DNA of 64,000 bases from Protopterus annectens. Taxonomy: Eukaryota; Chordata; Ceratodontiformes; Protopteridae. Within the stretch, counting starts at the first letter, position 1. Each line of letters starts with the position of its first letter. Below, piece after piece: positions 23,646-35,849 of the stretch. Both the position numbers and the translations under genes were made by a program. Location: assembly GCF_019279795.1 (NCBI RefSeq), contig NC_056727.1, forward strand, positions 1,210,339,577-1,210,403,576, given 5' to 3'. A model generated the notes under the pieces. It was not told where the DNA came from and did not search any database. It worked only from the letters and a program-made list of their open reading frames with translations.

Positions 23646-25296
23646 CAGACTTTGCCAGTGAAAACTTTTCCAGTGTTCCAAAGGAAAATGCTTGAGAGAC
23701 AGAAAAAAGTACAGGAGCTGACTAGCAGAATAGGGAGTACAGTGGACTTGAACTGGAGTCTGAGGTTGGGAGGTAGAGACAAACAGCAACAATGGAAATA
23801 ATGAATAAATGTGACTATAAAGCATCAACATGTGTGAAATACGCATTTAAAAGAAAGAGTAGAAAGATTGGACTTTGTTAAACATGTCAGGGACAAAAAT
23901 TCACATGCCCAACTATGTCATAAATGTTTTGAAGGAGACTGAAGTTGTTGAGGTGGGGGTGGAGTGTAAATGTGCATAGATTCTAATATGTAAAGAGCTG
24001 ATATGTTATCTCTTACTTCTGCATAGGCAAATGTCTGGATTAAGGCCTTTGGCTTAATCTTGTAATAATATTTTTTTGTGCAAGCAAGTAAATAAGAAGA
24101 CAATGAATGCAATGAAGTTTTCCTTTATCAAATGTTTAGTGTATGTTGAGAGGTTTGCAGAGCTGTACATTTGGTACTTGTGTTTCAATGTAGACAAGCT
24201 GACTACAGGTGGAAGCAATTAAAAAAACACTTTTTAAGGCTAAAGGTTAATATTTTCTGAAAGTATATAAACTGTTTTTCATATCTCAGAGGGGAATGAA
24301 GATACGACAAGAACTGCCAGCAATTAGCATAAGTAGGAGCACAGTCTGTAACATGCACTTTGGCATGGATAACCTTAATATTAGTTTAAGATATACCTGA
24401 GCGTGCAGCTGGTGATTTGGGACATCGGGGGGGGGGGGGTTCAAACATCATTATCTGAAAATGTATATAGTTTTGGGTGCATGTTTTAAGCTAATAGGTT
24501 ATGAGGGGTGTTCTGGGATGTATTTTTTGTTTGAGGGTTTTCATTAAAACAAGTCTTGTGAAATATGACATAGGCTCAAATGGAGATGACAGGACACAAA
24601 TGTATGACAGATCAACCTGCCAATCATTAGTGGGCACAGGTAATGCAAATGCTGGAAATAGACATTTAAAACTGCTGCTGCATATAACAGGTGGGACTAA
24701 TAACTTCTTATCATAATGGCTACACTAAACATATTATTTTGAAATGTGAATGGCCTCACAGGTACAGACAAAAAGGTAAGAGTATTGAATTATATTACGA
24801 AATGCAGAGTGCAAACAGCAATGCTACAGGAGACACATTTGGAAATAAGTGGGCACATGAATTAAAGGATTTAAGCAGAACATCAAGGACAAAGGAAAAT
24901 TGGAGTACTTATACTAACTGCTGGAGGAGTTCCAATAGAGGAAAAAGATAGGAATGGTAGATTTGTGGTAATACGGAGCTACTAGCAAGGGATGAGAATT
25001 GCACTGGAGTATATTTATATTCCACCTAACATTGCTATTATGGAGCTTAAGAAAATTTTGGAGAAATATTCAGATATAATTACGGAATATTATATACGGG
25101 GACTAGAATTTGATTTGCAAGAGTAAGGATGTATCTGGGGGACCTAAAAGGGAAAATGCAACAAGTCAGGGTAGATTTCTGCAGAAATTTATGAAAATAT
25201 TTGATATGGAAGATGCGAATTCAGTAGTAGAAACTCCGAACGAATTTACATATTATTCCTCAAGGTATAACAACTGGGCTAGACTAGAAAGAAAAA
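23646..25296 (+). pseudogene. L1-like block 1: upstream region and endonuclease
   Basis: The second ORF begins at about 24,714 with MATLNIL, then NVNGLTGTDKKVRVLNYI and MLQETHL, the standard start of an L1 endonuclease with N and E active-site residues. Further on come GRFLQKFMKIFDMEDA and FTYYSSRYNNWARLE, the end of the endonuclease middle part. In-frame stops are present, for example at the sixth to eighth codons of the NVNGL block. The first kilobase may hold decayed ORF1 (a KVQEL coiled-coil-like stretch near 23,700), but I cannot confirm it. Confidence 0.75.
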
Positions 25297-25670
25297 AGTT
25301 ATGTACTCACCATAACGTTCCATGTTTGTTGTCCTTGATCTCACCTTATTGTTGGTTGGTTGTGTTCCGAGCTGATCCTCGGCTCTAACTTGGCCATATT
25401 CTAAAGCTCAAGAGCTTCCACTGGCTCAAGGCTAGACCTATCCCATCATGCCTAGCATGAGTTACCCATATCTTGTTTGTGATAACCCATAACACTAGAC
25501 TAAAATATACAGATTTATATGAATATATACATACATATATAAAAACCCACCAAGCCGTAAGTAGAACTCTTAGCCTACCCAACTCATAAGGCAGGAAGGG
25601 AACCAAGGCCTATATAGCCAAAAAGATGGATAAATTCCTCTCGATCCTTGAGGAGGAAGGAGGGTGGGAT

Positions 25671-25778
25671 TCAAGAAGGAAGGGGAGATCAAGGACAACA
25701 AACATGGAATGTTATGGTGAGTACATAACTTCTTTATGTTATGTTGTCCCTATCTCGCCTTCCTTCTTGTTGGTTGAG
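25671..25778. repeat. ICR of DIRS C with perfect inverted arms
   Basis: Complements of the two outer ends meet here. At the junction, ACATAAC (25,723-25,729) and GTTATGT (25,738-25,744) form a perfect 7-base inverted repeat around an 8-base spacer. This is the layout expected of a tyrosine-recombinase crossover core. Confidence 0.88.
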
Positions 25779-25799
25779 ACCACGTCCCCAGCACCTTTT

Positions 25800-28700
25800 T
25801 CTTGGGTGGCTCAATGGAATAGACTCTTTAGAACCGTGGAACCAAAGGACGCCCAGTTCAGGGAGGCCATACCTACTTTGTAATGAGTGATGAAGGTATG
25901 GGGATTAATCCACATAGCTGCGGCACAAATTGAGTCTAAAGGCAGTAGAGGTAGACAAGGCCCTAGTTGGATGTCCTTGAATTTTTCCTGGCAGCTGTTT
26001 GTACTGTGAGTTATAGACGTAAGTAATGGTGTCTGAAAGCCATTTTGATAAAATTACTTTTGAGACTGAAGTTCCTTTTCTGTTTTCTGCAAAGGATACA
26101 AACAATTAGTCAGATTGTCTGAATTCCTGTGTCCTGTGCAAGTAAAATCTTAAGTGTCTATGAACATCCAGTTGGTGGAGTTTATACTCTGCCTTGTTGC
26201 CATGGTTCGGGAAGAATACAAGCAGTTCTATTGATTGATTCAGACTGAACTCTTGGCAAACTTCTGGTAGGAAGGAGGGATTGGTTCTGAGAGGAAACCC
26301 TATCTTTGTGAAAAATTAAATAAGGGGGACGAATTGAGAGTGCTTGTAATTCTGATACCCTTCTAGCTGAGGTGGACTAATGGATAGAGCTTGTAATTCT
26401 GATACCCTTCTAGCTGAGGTAATGTTGATCAAGAAAATCGTTTTCCAAGTCAACAATTTTCAAGAACAAAAATTAGCCAGTTCGAACTGAGGAAGAATCA
26501 AGGCAGCTAGGACTAAATTTAGATCCCAAGGAGGAATGCTGTTCTCTAATTGGGGGTCTCAAAAGGATAGTACCCCTCAGAAAAGCTTTGCAGAGTCTGT
26601 GGGACATAAAGTTGGACCCATTTCTCCCACATGAAAGTTGGAAATAGCAGTCAGTTGAACTCTGATAGTTGCTGCTGCTCCTTGGTTAAAAGTTTCAACG
26701 AGGAATTTGAGGATCTTTGAAACAGGTGCAGTAAAAGGATCAATACCATTTCTGGCTGCCCAACAAGAGAACCATTTCCATTTGCTAGTATACAGTTTTC
26801 TCATAGAGGATTTGTGAGAGGAAATTAGAATATGTTGTACTGCAGGGGAGATGTCAGGAAGCCTGGCTAAGACAGGAAGTTGGAGAACCAAGCTGTCAGC
26901 TTGAGGGTCTGTAAGGAAGGGTGGTATGTGCCCAACTGATGCATCCATAGATCCAGAACTGGGTCCAGAATACAATGCTCCTCCTGAAGATGGGGCAATA
27001 GAAATGGCAACCAGATTTGATGAGGCCAGTAGGGGGCAATGAGTATTAGGTTGCAACCCAATGATTTTGCTTTCCGAAGAACCTTTGGTATCAGAGGGAA
27101 AGGCATACAGAAGTCTCATGAACAAGTGCATCCCTGTGTGATTGTCCCGGTGGGGGGACTAGGGTGAAATAGCTGCTGCATTTGGTACTGATGGATGTGG
27201 CAAAAAGATCACAGCAAGGCTGGCCACTTGCGAATAATCTGGTTCGCAATAATCTGCTTCAGGGACCACTTGTGAGGCATAAGGATAGCCCTGCTTTAGC
27301 TTGTCCGCTATCACGTTGGATTTTCCTGGAATGTGAATCACAATCAGAAAGCGTTGGGAAGACATTGCCCATTGCCAAATGCTTAGAGCCTCTCGATACA
27401 AGGGGTAGAAGCTGGTTCTGCCTTGCTTGTTGATGGACCCATATCACTGACATGTTTGTCAGTCTGAACTGCAATTGTCCCTGTGGTGAGAGAGCTGTGA
27501 AGTGCCTGCAACACTAGGAGCACCGCTCTCATCTCTGGGATGTTTATATGCAAGTGGTACTCATGTTGTTGCCAAGTCCCATGAACAGCCTGTCCCAGAT
27601 AATGCCCCCCACCCTATCTGGGAAGCGTCAGTGGTCACTGTGGCCACTGGTAGAGGGAGGACAAATGGTCTGCCTATCAGCTGCGTGGACTGAAGCCACC
27701 ATTTTAGGTCCTTCTTGCAGGTCTCCACAATGAGAATTTCGTGGGATATGGGTAGATCTTGCATGGACCATTGAGCAAACAGAGCCACTGTAATAACCTC
27801 ATGTGGAAGCGCACCAAGGGAACTAGCGTTATTGCTGCTGCCATTGAGCCCAGGATCTTTAGGACAAATCTTGAGTCTTTTTCCTCCCAATTAAAATTGC
27901 AACCTGGTGTCGAATGGTCGACACCCTCTCCTGAGGCAATTTTGTTATGTCTTTGGTATCTAGATATGCCCCTATAAATGTAATATGTTGACAGGGCAAC
28001 AAGGCAGATTTTTTGTAGTTTATAGTGAGGCCTAGCTGAGAGCAGAGGTAGATTGTGGTGCCCCTTGTCTTGGTTAGCCGATGCTCAGTGGTGGCGGTAA
28101 GGAGACAGTTGTCCAGATATGGAAACACCTGGAATTTTATACTCCTCAAATGAGCCGTGACCCCTACCATGCATTTGGTGAACACCCTGGGGGCTGTGGT
28201 GAGGCCAAAGGGCAGAGCTCTGAACTGGTAGTGACTGGCTCCCAGCCGGAAGCTTAGAAATCTGGATCGCCTGTCCGTCTTGATATGGTAGTATGCATCC
28301 AGATCATCGATGGAGCACATCTAAATGTCGTTTCCCAGGAAGGGAAGTATGGACTGCAGTGTCACCATCCAGAACTTTGTCTTCTTGACAGACTTGTTGA
28401 GTCTGATGAGATCAAAATGATCCTCCAGTCCCATTTTCCTTGGTACTAAAAAGAACCTTGAGTAAGTTCTAGACCCGATTTGGTATGCGGGGACTTCTTG
28501 GACGACTCGTTTTCTTAGCTACTTTTGAACTTCTAGGGTTGCTTGCTCCGTCAGATTGGGTGGCACATCTGGGATGGGATTTTTGTTTTCTGGGGGAGGT
28601 AGCATGGAAAAAGAAATATTGTATCCCCTGGATATGATCGGCTGTACCCATGCATCTTTTGTGATACTTTGCCAGGCTTCTGGGTACAGTGACAATCTTC
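25800..28700 (-). pseudogene. DIRS C RT, RNase H and recombinase region
   Basis: Motifs are FRALPFGLTTAPRVFTKC with the RT box as FPYLDNCLL, VTTDASQIGWG (RNase H), IPGKSNVIADKL, LIAPYWPHQIWLP, and recombinase words SSMRKLYTSKWKWF and GHPTRALSTSTAF. It is clearly decayed and reads in several frames. Confidence 0.82.
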
Positions 28701-28869
28701 CCCCGACTGCCTCCAGAGGTGGACAGGCAGGCCTCCTTTCAGGAGGGCTGGAAGGGCCTACCAGAGAGCGTATCTGTCGCCCTGACTCTGTGGACCCCCT
28801 CTGCCACGAGGGTGGTGTCGCCCATTATTATTTCACCCCTCTGCCCCGGGGGAAAAAAATCACCATGTG

Positions 28870-30990
28870 CGTCAGGCAAAACTCCCTGGGATTTCCAGAA
28901 CCACATTTTTTCCACCTTTCTGACCTTTGGGATATGGTCTAGGAGGCACGGAAAAATGTACTTTCACGGCAGAGAGATTCTTGCCATCCTGCTCACACCT
29001 GGTGAGAGTCTCTTTTGCCTTAGGCCAGAAAAATGACGAGCCATCAAAAGGGGAGTTAGTAAAGGAGGACTTGAAGGGCTCCACAAATTGACAAAGGAGC
29101 ATTGAGGAAGGTCTCCGTAAGGTGATTCCTGTGCCTACAGCCCTGCTCGCTCCATCCGCTGCACAGGAAATAAGCCACATGGAGGAGTTAACTACAGAGG
29201 ATAACGTCAAAAGCTGAGAAACAGCTCTATCTGTAGCTCCCGCAGCTGTAGGATCCTGTAGGGTATCTCCTAGCTCTTTTAAGAGATACCCCTGAAGACG
29301 GGTGAAATGGGATAAATAATTCAGAGACCTAAAAGATACGCTTCCCGTAACTGCCCATCATACAGGACTCGGTTCAGCAGATGGACAGAAATAGAGGTTT
29401 CTGCTAATTCCTTCTTTGTGGCGTCTGCCGCCACCACCATAGCATCAACTGGCATGCCCTTAGTCAGGAAAGGCTTGTCATCTGGTGCAGTTATGAACTT
29501 ATTGAGCCTCCACAGAACTGGTTCCATCGATTCCGGAGAGCTCCATGCATTTCGACTTACTACCCTAGCAGTGGGTCTAAGGGCGGAGACACCCATGAGG
29601 TGGAGGGTTGGGAACCGAATGCATCTAGGTCCACAGACTTGTCTTCAGAAGGGGAAAGGGCCTTCCAGCCACCCCTCTGCTTGTGGATTTCCAGGATGTC
29701 TGAGAATGAGACATCCTCAGAGGGGGACCCAAGTCCCCCTAGTCTGTGTCCAATGTCAGAGACTCAGGGGAGTCCACATGCTTCCTCTTACATGTCCTCT
29801 TCTGATGGACCTCCTCAGGGGGTGGCTCTGGGGAGGTTTCAGAAGAGGGGGGTCGCCCAATGGGGTGTCCTGGGCATTGGTTCCCTATGCTTAGAATAGC
29901 GGGATGGTAAGAGGGAAGACAGTGGCTCCATACGGGACAGAGTAGCTGAAGCAGAGGGAGGAGCTGTCTGAGAGGACAGCACACTCCTCATCACCTTGAA
30001 GGCACCATGATCCCGGCCCGACAGGGTCCCCGGCTCCGAAGAGTCAAGAGACCTCTCCCGCTCAGAGGTTGATGTGGGAGCAAAGCTCACCTGCGCAGAA
30101 GCTCCGAGAGGCAGAGTAAGGTCGGACAAGGGTCTGATGCCACTCCCCCCGGAGCCGACAAAGGAGTGTCAACCCCCAGATCCCTCGATAGAAGGAGGTA
30201 TCAAAGAGATTGGAGCGGATGTTGGAACAAAGAAACTGGAGGGTTTTGGAACAGACTGTTCCACCACAATGACTTCCATTCACTCCGGCTCTGAGCTGAA
30301 GTGAGTCGAAGGAGGAATAGACTATCGGAGGGTTGAATAGTCACCTCCACATCCATATGGCCTGGGCTCGATAAAATGTTTGCGAGAACCAGTATCTTGA
30401 GGAGCCTCTTCACCACCCTCTCCACATAATCTGACAGGCTCCTGGATGACCGAGAGTGGGTGGACAATTGGTGACTGCTCCCCCACAGACTGGAGAAGTG
30501 ACTGTGGAGCAGACAGCAACAGTTCCAAGGAAGGAGACCTTGTTCTTTTGTGACTCCTAGATGGTTCCAAGGACACTGAAGGAACCACAGGAGATAAAGA
30601 TTTGTCGACCCGAGAGGTTTCAGAACCAATGAACTTGAAGATTTGTCTTTCTGCTTCGACGGAACCAAGGTTGGAACCAAAGAAGATGTCGGTTTGGAGG
30701 ATTTGTCTGTTTTTTTTTGCCTGATTCCCTTCCACTGGTTTGTCAAAGGGCCCTTTCAATAAACCTCTCAATATGAGTTTGTTTTAGCACTCCTGCAAGA
30801 CTCTAGCGCTGAAAGCATGACAAATGAAACACGAGTCCTGCAGGTGCCCAGCTCCCAGGCAATAAACGCAGCTAGTATGCCCATCGGTCAGGGACATTTT
30901 TTGGGAGCGAGTCGCATTTTTTGAATCCAGAAGGCTTGTATTCTTAGGATGCTTCTTTAGACATTGACAAGCACAAACAGCAATACGCAC
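28870..30990 (-). pseudogene. DIRS C gag-like region
   Basis: The Cys-rich start is near 30,860-30,930 (TDGHTSCVYCLGAGHL, CFICHAFSARVL). The conserved C-terminal half shows DGSSFFWPKAKETLTRCEQDG and MWLISCAADGASRA. The order and motifs match the gag-like regions of A and F. It is broken in several places. Confidence 0.8.
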
Positions 30991-31602
30991 CACAAAACCA
31001 CAGCTACAAGTACCAAAAAAGGAAAAAAAAATATATCACTCTACAATAACAACAGCAGTTCTATATTTAAATTATTTATTTATTTTTTTAAAAGAAATGG
31101 AAGGTAATGGAAGAGGGAGAGCCTATAAGTTAAACGACAACTCCCCCAACTGAGGAGAGCCTCTAACTCAAACGGCTAACTCCTTAATTTGAAAGGAGGG
31201 AAAAGTGGAACCCTCTAATTGAAACGGGACAAGAGCAAAGGGTGAATCCTCTAACTACAACGGATTTGTAAGGGAAGAAGGTGGGCCTGAAGGGAAAATG
31301 ACGGCCTTTACAACAACAACAAAAAATGGAGATAGGGATCCTAATGACAAACACTAACAATCTACAGTAAAGTCTTCCTCAAATATTTTACAAAATTAGT
31401 GCAATAATATAATAAGAAAATTGAAAACTTAACCCAAGCCAGTCTCCAGCAATCTTGAAGCTTCAAGCAGCAAACGATCTGGGTAACTCACGCTAGGCAT
31501 GATGGGATAGGGTCTAGTCTCAAGCCAGTGGAAGCTTTAGAATACGACTGAGTTGGAGCCAGCCAACCAAGAAGAAGGAAGGCAAGATAGGGACAACATA
31601 AC

Positions 31603-31910
31603 ACCTATATTTCACAGGAACATGTGCATTTAACTGAAAGCTTTTACCCACATCCAATAACTATTTCAGATCATGCACCAATAACGAACAAAATAAAATG
31701 CAGGGTAATGAAGTGAAAATGAAACACTTCCCCACCTACCTGTTAAAAAGAGAGGAATTTAAGAAACCGGTAGTGGAAATGATTCGAGAGCTATTAGGGA
31801 AGACAGAAATTTCTTTAGAAGTTATAGCTAGTGAGTGGGATAAAATGAAAGTGGAGTTTAAAAATAGAGTATAAATAAAAGAAAAAGACATACGGTTTAG
31901 AAGTAAAGAG
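31603..31910 (+). pseudogene. L1-like block 2: end of endonuclease
   Basis: This short L1 island lies between DIRS C and DIRS D. It encodes the endonuclease C-terminus, including ITISDHAPI (31,656-31,683) with the catalytic SDH. Charged, helix-like sequence with stops follows. It shows that the L1 blocks on either side belong together. Confidence 0.82.
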
Positions 31911-32189
31911 AAGTTGTGTCTTACCATAACGTTCCAACTGTATTGTTGATCCTCGTTCAGTCATTACACATGGGTATCAGTTCTGAGTTCGGAACCGAGC
32001 CGGTCATTTTCCAAGCTCGTGTCAGCTTCAAACTCTTGAGCTAAACTGTTACCCACAATTCCCCTCTTCCTGTTACCTCAAATTGAGTTTGCAAGTCAAA
32101 GAAGGTCGAGGCTACCTCTGGTCAAATAACCTAAGAGAACCGGATGGTGAGATCCACTAGAAACCACAGGAGGGAGGGTCGTAATGACT

Positions 32190-32280
32190 GAACGAGGATC
32201 AACAATACAGATGGAATGTTATGGTAAGACATAACCTCTTTATCTGATATTGTTGATCCTCGTTCATTCCTTACGCATGG
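32190..32280. repeat. ICR of DIRS D
   Basis: The word gaacgaggatcaacaatacag, close to the complement of the left outer end, is followed by tctgatattgttgatcctcg, the complement of the right outer end at 56,240-56,259. This pairing across 24 kb proves that both ends belong to one element. Confidence 0.88.
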
Positions 32281-32284
32281 GACA

Positions 32285-32518
32285 GAGTCCCCAGCTACCT
32301 CTATTCCTGGGAGGCTCTCATGGAAGGACATTTCTGAGCACCATAGAACCTAAAGATGCTCCTCCCCTGGAGGCCAAATCCAATTTGCAATGATTGATGA
32401 AGGTATGAGGCTTAGCCCAATTTGCAGCTGCACAAATGTCATGTAAAGAAGCTCTGGCATGGAAGGCAGCAGAAGTCGCCATCGACCTTGTTGAATGAGC
32501 TTTCATGGTAGTAGACAA
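32285..32518 (-). pseudogene. DIRS D recombinase, C-terminal piece
   Basis: This piece contains KAHSTRSMATSAAF (HxxR box) and the C-terminal words AANWAKPHTF and LDLASRGGASLGS. The terminal Tyr position reads His here (INHCKLD), where other copies have SHYKLD. The piece ends at the edge of element E. Confidence 0.82.
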
Positions 32519-32789
32519 TTAGAAGTTATGTACTTACCATAACATTCCATCTGAGTAGGTGGATTCATTTGTCTGCAACCTGTGGGTTATGGATCTGATA
32601 TCGGATCCGAACCGGCATGGTTTATCCAGCTATGGATCCGAGCTCTTAGCTCCTCCCCTCACCCATAATGCCCTGCTCTCCCTACATGACCTCAGATTGA
32701 GTTTGCCCTGAATCAAAATACCCTAGAAAGGGGTAACACATAATATGCAGGAAACTGACAAGGCCAGGGGGATAGGAGGGCGGGATGGT

Positions 32790-32885
32790 TGCAGACAAAT
32801 GAATCCACCTACTCAGATGGAACGTTATGGTAAGTACATAACTTCTAAATCTGAAGTAGGAGATTCATTTGTCTGCAACCTGTGG
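32790..32885. repeat. ICR of DIRS E
   Basis: The complement of the left outer end (gaatccacctactcagatgg to cataacttcta) is joined to the complement of the right outer end (aatctgaagtaggagattc). Both halves match the termini at 32,519 and 38,547. Confidence 0.88.
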
Positions 32886-32899
32886 ACAGAGTCCCCAGC

Positions 32900-35800
32900 T
32901 ACCTGAATCTTGGGTGGCTGTCACGGAAGGATATTCCGGAGCACCGCAGAGCCAAAGGATGCTGTACCCCTAGATGTGATATCCAGCTTGTAATGAGAAA
33001 TAAAGGTATGAGATGAAGCCCAAGTGGCTGCTGAACAAATGTCATCCAGAGGAATCCTAGCCTTAAAGGCCGCTGAGGTAGAAACTGACCGGGTCGAATG
33101 GGCATGGACTCCCTCCGGTGCGGGCCTCCCAGAAGCTTGATAAGCTAGAAGAATACACTGCGAAATCCAGCGTGACAAGGAGACTTTGGAAATTGGTTAA
33201 CCCAGATTGAATTTGGCAAAGGAAATGAACAACTGGTCGGATTGCCTATGACCAGCTGTCCTGTTAAGATAAAAACTAAGCTGCCTGTGAACATCCAAGG
33301 AATGCAGCTTGTATTCACCCTTGTTCTGATATTTAGGAAAGAAAACAGGGAGGTTAATGGACTGATTAATGTTTGCTTCTGAAGCTACCTTAGGAAGAAA
33401 GGAGGGATTGGTCCTAAGGTATACACGGTCCGGATGGAAGACCGAGTAAGAAGGCTTTATGGATAAGGCTTGAAGTTCCGAAACTCTTTTGGCCGAAGTA
33501 ATGGCTACTAAAAAAGCAGTCTTGAGGGATAAAAATTTAAGATCTACTGTGGCCACAGGCTCGAAGGGGGGAGCGGTCAAGGCCTGAAGAACCAAAGAAA
33601 GATCCCATGGAGGAACCGCTTGCTTGACAGGGGGTCTAAGGAGAAAGGTGCCTTTCAGGAAGATTTTACACAATTTGGCAGACATAAGTGGTCCAGAGTA
33701 AAGAACAACATGATAGTGAGAAATGGCCGCAAGCTGCACTTTGACCGTGGAACTACTGGCACCATCATTAAAAAGAGTGGTTAGGAAGTCTAGCACCAGG
33801 GGAAGGGGAACTGTGAAGGGATCTAGACCTTGCCGCTCCACCCAAATGGAGAAGAGTTTCCATTTACTGCGGTAAACTTTCCTGGTAGATGGTTTATGAG
33901 CCGCTACCAGGATGGCCTTAATGGGGGACGAGATACCGGGAGTCTTAATTAGGAGTGGAACTGGAGCAGCCAAGCAGTTAGCTTCAGGTTGTCCAGATTC
34001 GGAGTTGGTAGGTTCGATGGGTGCAATATCAGATCCGGAATGGGATCTAGAATCCAAGGTGGATTCACCGAGTGAGACCTTAAGTAAGGGAACCAGATCT
34101 GTCGAGGCCAGAATGGGGCAATGAGGATCATTCTGCACCCCAACCGAGAGGCTTTCTGAAGAACTTGGAGCATCAGAGGCAAAGGGGGGTAAGCGTAAAG
34201 AAGACCGGGAGGCCAAGCATGCACCAGAGCGTCTCTCGGGGAATCCCCTGGACGAGGGATTAGAGCGAAAAAACGGTCGCACTTGGTGTTTAAGGGAGAC
34301 GCAAAGAGATCGCAACAAGGAGTTCCCCACCGTGCGAAGATACGTTTCGCTACTTGAGCATTGAGAGACCACTCGTACGGGGAGAGAATGGTGCGACAGC
34401 TTGTCAGCAAGGATGTTGGACCGACCCGGAATGTGCGCTGCGATGAGAAAGCGGTTGGTGGATATCGCCCATTCCCACACTCTCATGGCTTCTCGACATA
34501 AAGGATAAGACCTGGTTCCCCCCTGTTTGTTGATGTACCAGACCACTGACATGTTGTCTGACTGAATCGCAATTGTTCCCAGGGGAAGAAAGGCCTGAAG
34601 TGCTCGCAACGCCAATAGCACTGCTCTCATATCTAGAACATTGATATGCAGGGAGGTCTCTGAGTCGTTCCACGTGCCTTGGACCGACCGGCCTGCAAAA
34701 TGCCCCCCCGACCTGAGGCAGGAGGCGTCCGTGGTCACCGTGGCTTGAGGGGGAGAAGCACAAAAGGGGCGGCCTCCGTGGAGATCCTGTGAGTGGAGCT
34801 ACCACAAGAGGGACCACTTGCAAGCCTTGCTGATCGCAATGGGATGATGCAGAGGTAGAGCAAGATAAGACCACTGAACTTGAAGTGTCCACTGAAGGAC
34901 CCGCATGTTGAACCTGGCAAGTGGAAGAAGAGATATCGCTGCCGCCATGGACCCTAGAGCCCTCAGGACCAATTCCGCCGGAACTGAGCTGGAGTGGAGG
35001 ATGGCCCGCACCTGGAGTCGCAGATTCTGAACTCTGTCGGCTGTGAGGAAGGCTCTTAACTCCCTCGTGTCTAACCTGGCACCTATAAAATCTATCAACT
35101 GAGTAGGGGCCAGGTTGGATTTTGCTACGTTTATCGTGATGCCCAGGCGGGGAGCTAGATGAAGAAAGGAGTCTCGCGCCAATGATAGTAGATGCCTTGT
35201 TGGGGCGGTAAGAAGCCAGTCGTCCAGGTACGGGAAGACCTGCACCCCCTGAAGCCTCAGGTGGGCCGCAACCACTGCTAATACTTTGGTGAACACCCTG
35301 GGGGCTGTGGTGAGACCAAAGGGAAGGACCCTGAATTGGTAGTGACTGGCTCCCAGCCGGAAGCGAAGAAACCTCCTGGAACGTCTGTCCATTAGTATGT
35401 GGTAGTACGCATCCTTGAGGTCTATAGAGCACATCCAGTGATTCTCTCCCAGAAGGGGGAGGATGGATTGCAAGGTGACCATCTGGAACTTCTCCTTGGG
35501 AACTGCCAGGTTTAACAGGGACAGGTCTAAAATTGGTCTTAGTTCCCCGTCTTTTTTGGCACTAAAAAGAACCTGGAGTAGAACCATGATCCGATCTGGT
35601 CTGGGGGGACGGGCTGGATGACTCTTTTTCCCCAGCAGATGGCCAATTTCTGCCGAAGCAGCCTCCCACTGACCGGGTGGAATGTCGGGGAGGGATTTTA
35701 ATTTTGGAATGTGATGAAAGGGGATCTTGTATCCTCTGGATATAAAGCGGAGGACCCAGCGGTCTGATGTTATGGACTCCCATGCCGCTAGGTGCTCTGA
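32900..35800 (-). pseudogene. DIRS E RT, RNase H and recombinase region
   Basis: Motifs are RPILDLSLLNLAV, MCSIDLKDAYYH, LPFGLTTAPRVFTK and FPYLDDWLLTA (RT); HINVLDMRAVLLA, IQSDNMSVVWY and ILADKLS (RNase H); AITSAKRVSELQAL, VHAHSTRSVSTSAAF and TFISHYKLD (recombinase). Long open stretches remain, and the recombinase frame is open across much of the RNase H segment. It is not intact overall. Confidence 0.86.
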
Positions 35801-35849
35801 AAAACGTCCCCCGACTGCCTCCAGAGTGGAGCAGTCGGGCAACCCTTCA

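Larger units (their letters stand above)
25297..31602 (-). mobile_element. DIRS-like retrotransposon C, full length
   Basis: This is a fossil DIRS of about 6.3 kb inserted in the L1-like endonuclease. The inverted terminal repeats (25,297-25,483 and 31,466-31,602) mirror each other, and an ICR lies at 25,671-25,778. Parts on the minus strand are gag-like 30,990-28,870, RT 28,700-27,860, RNase H 27,700-26,870 and recombinase 26,900-25,800. It is structurally complete but has many interruptions. It is a separate lineage from A/F and E by terminal sequence. Confidence 0.9.
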
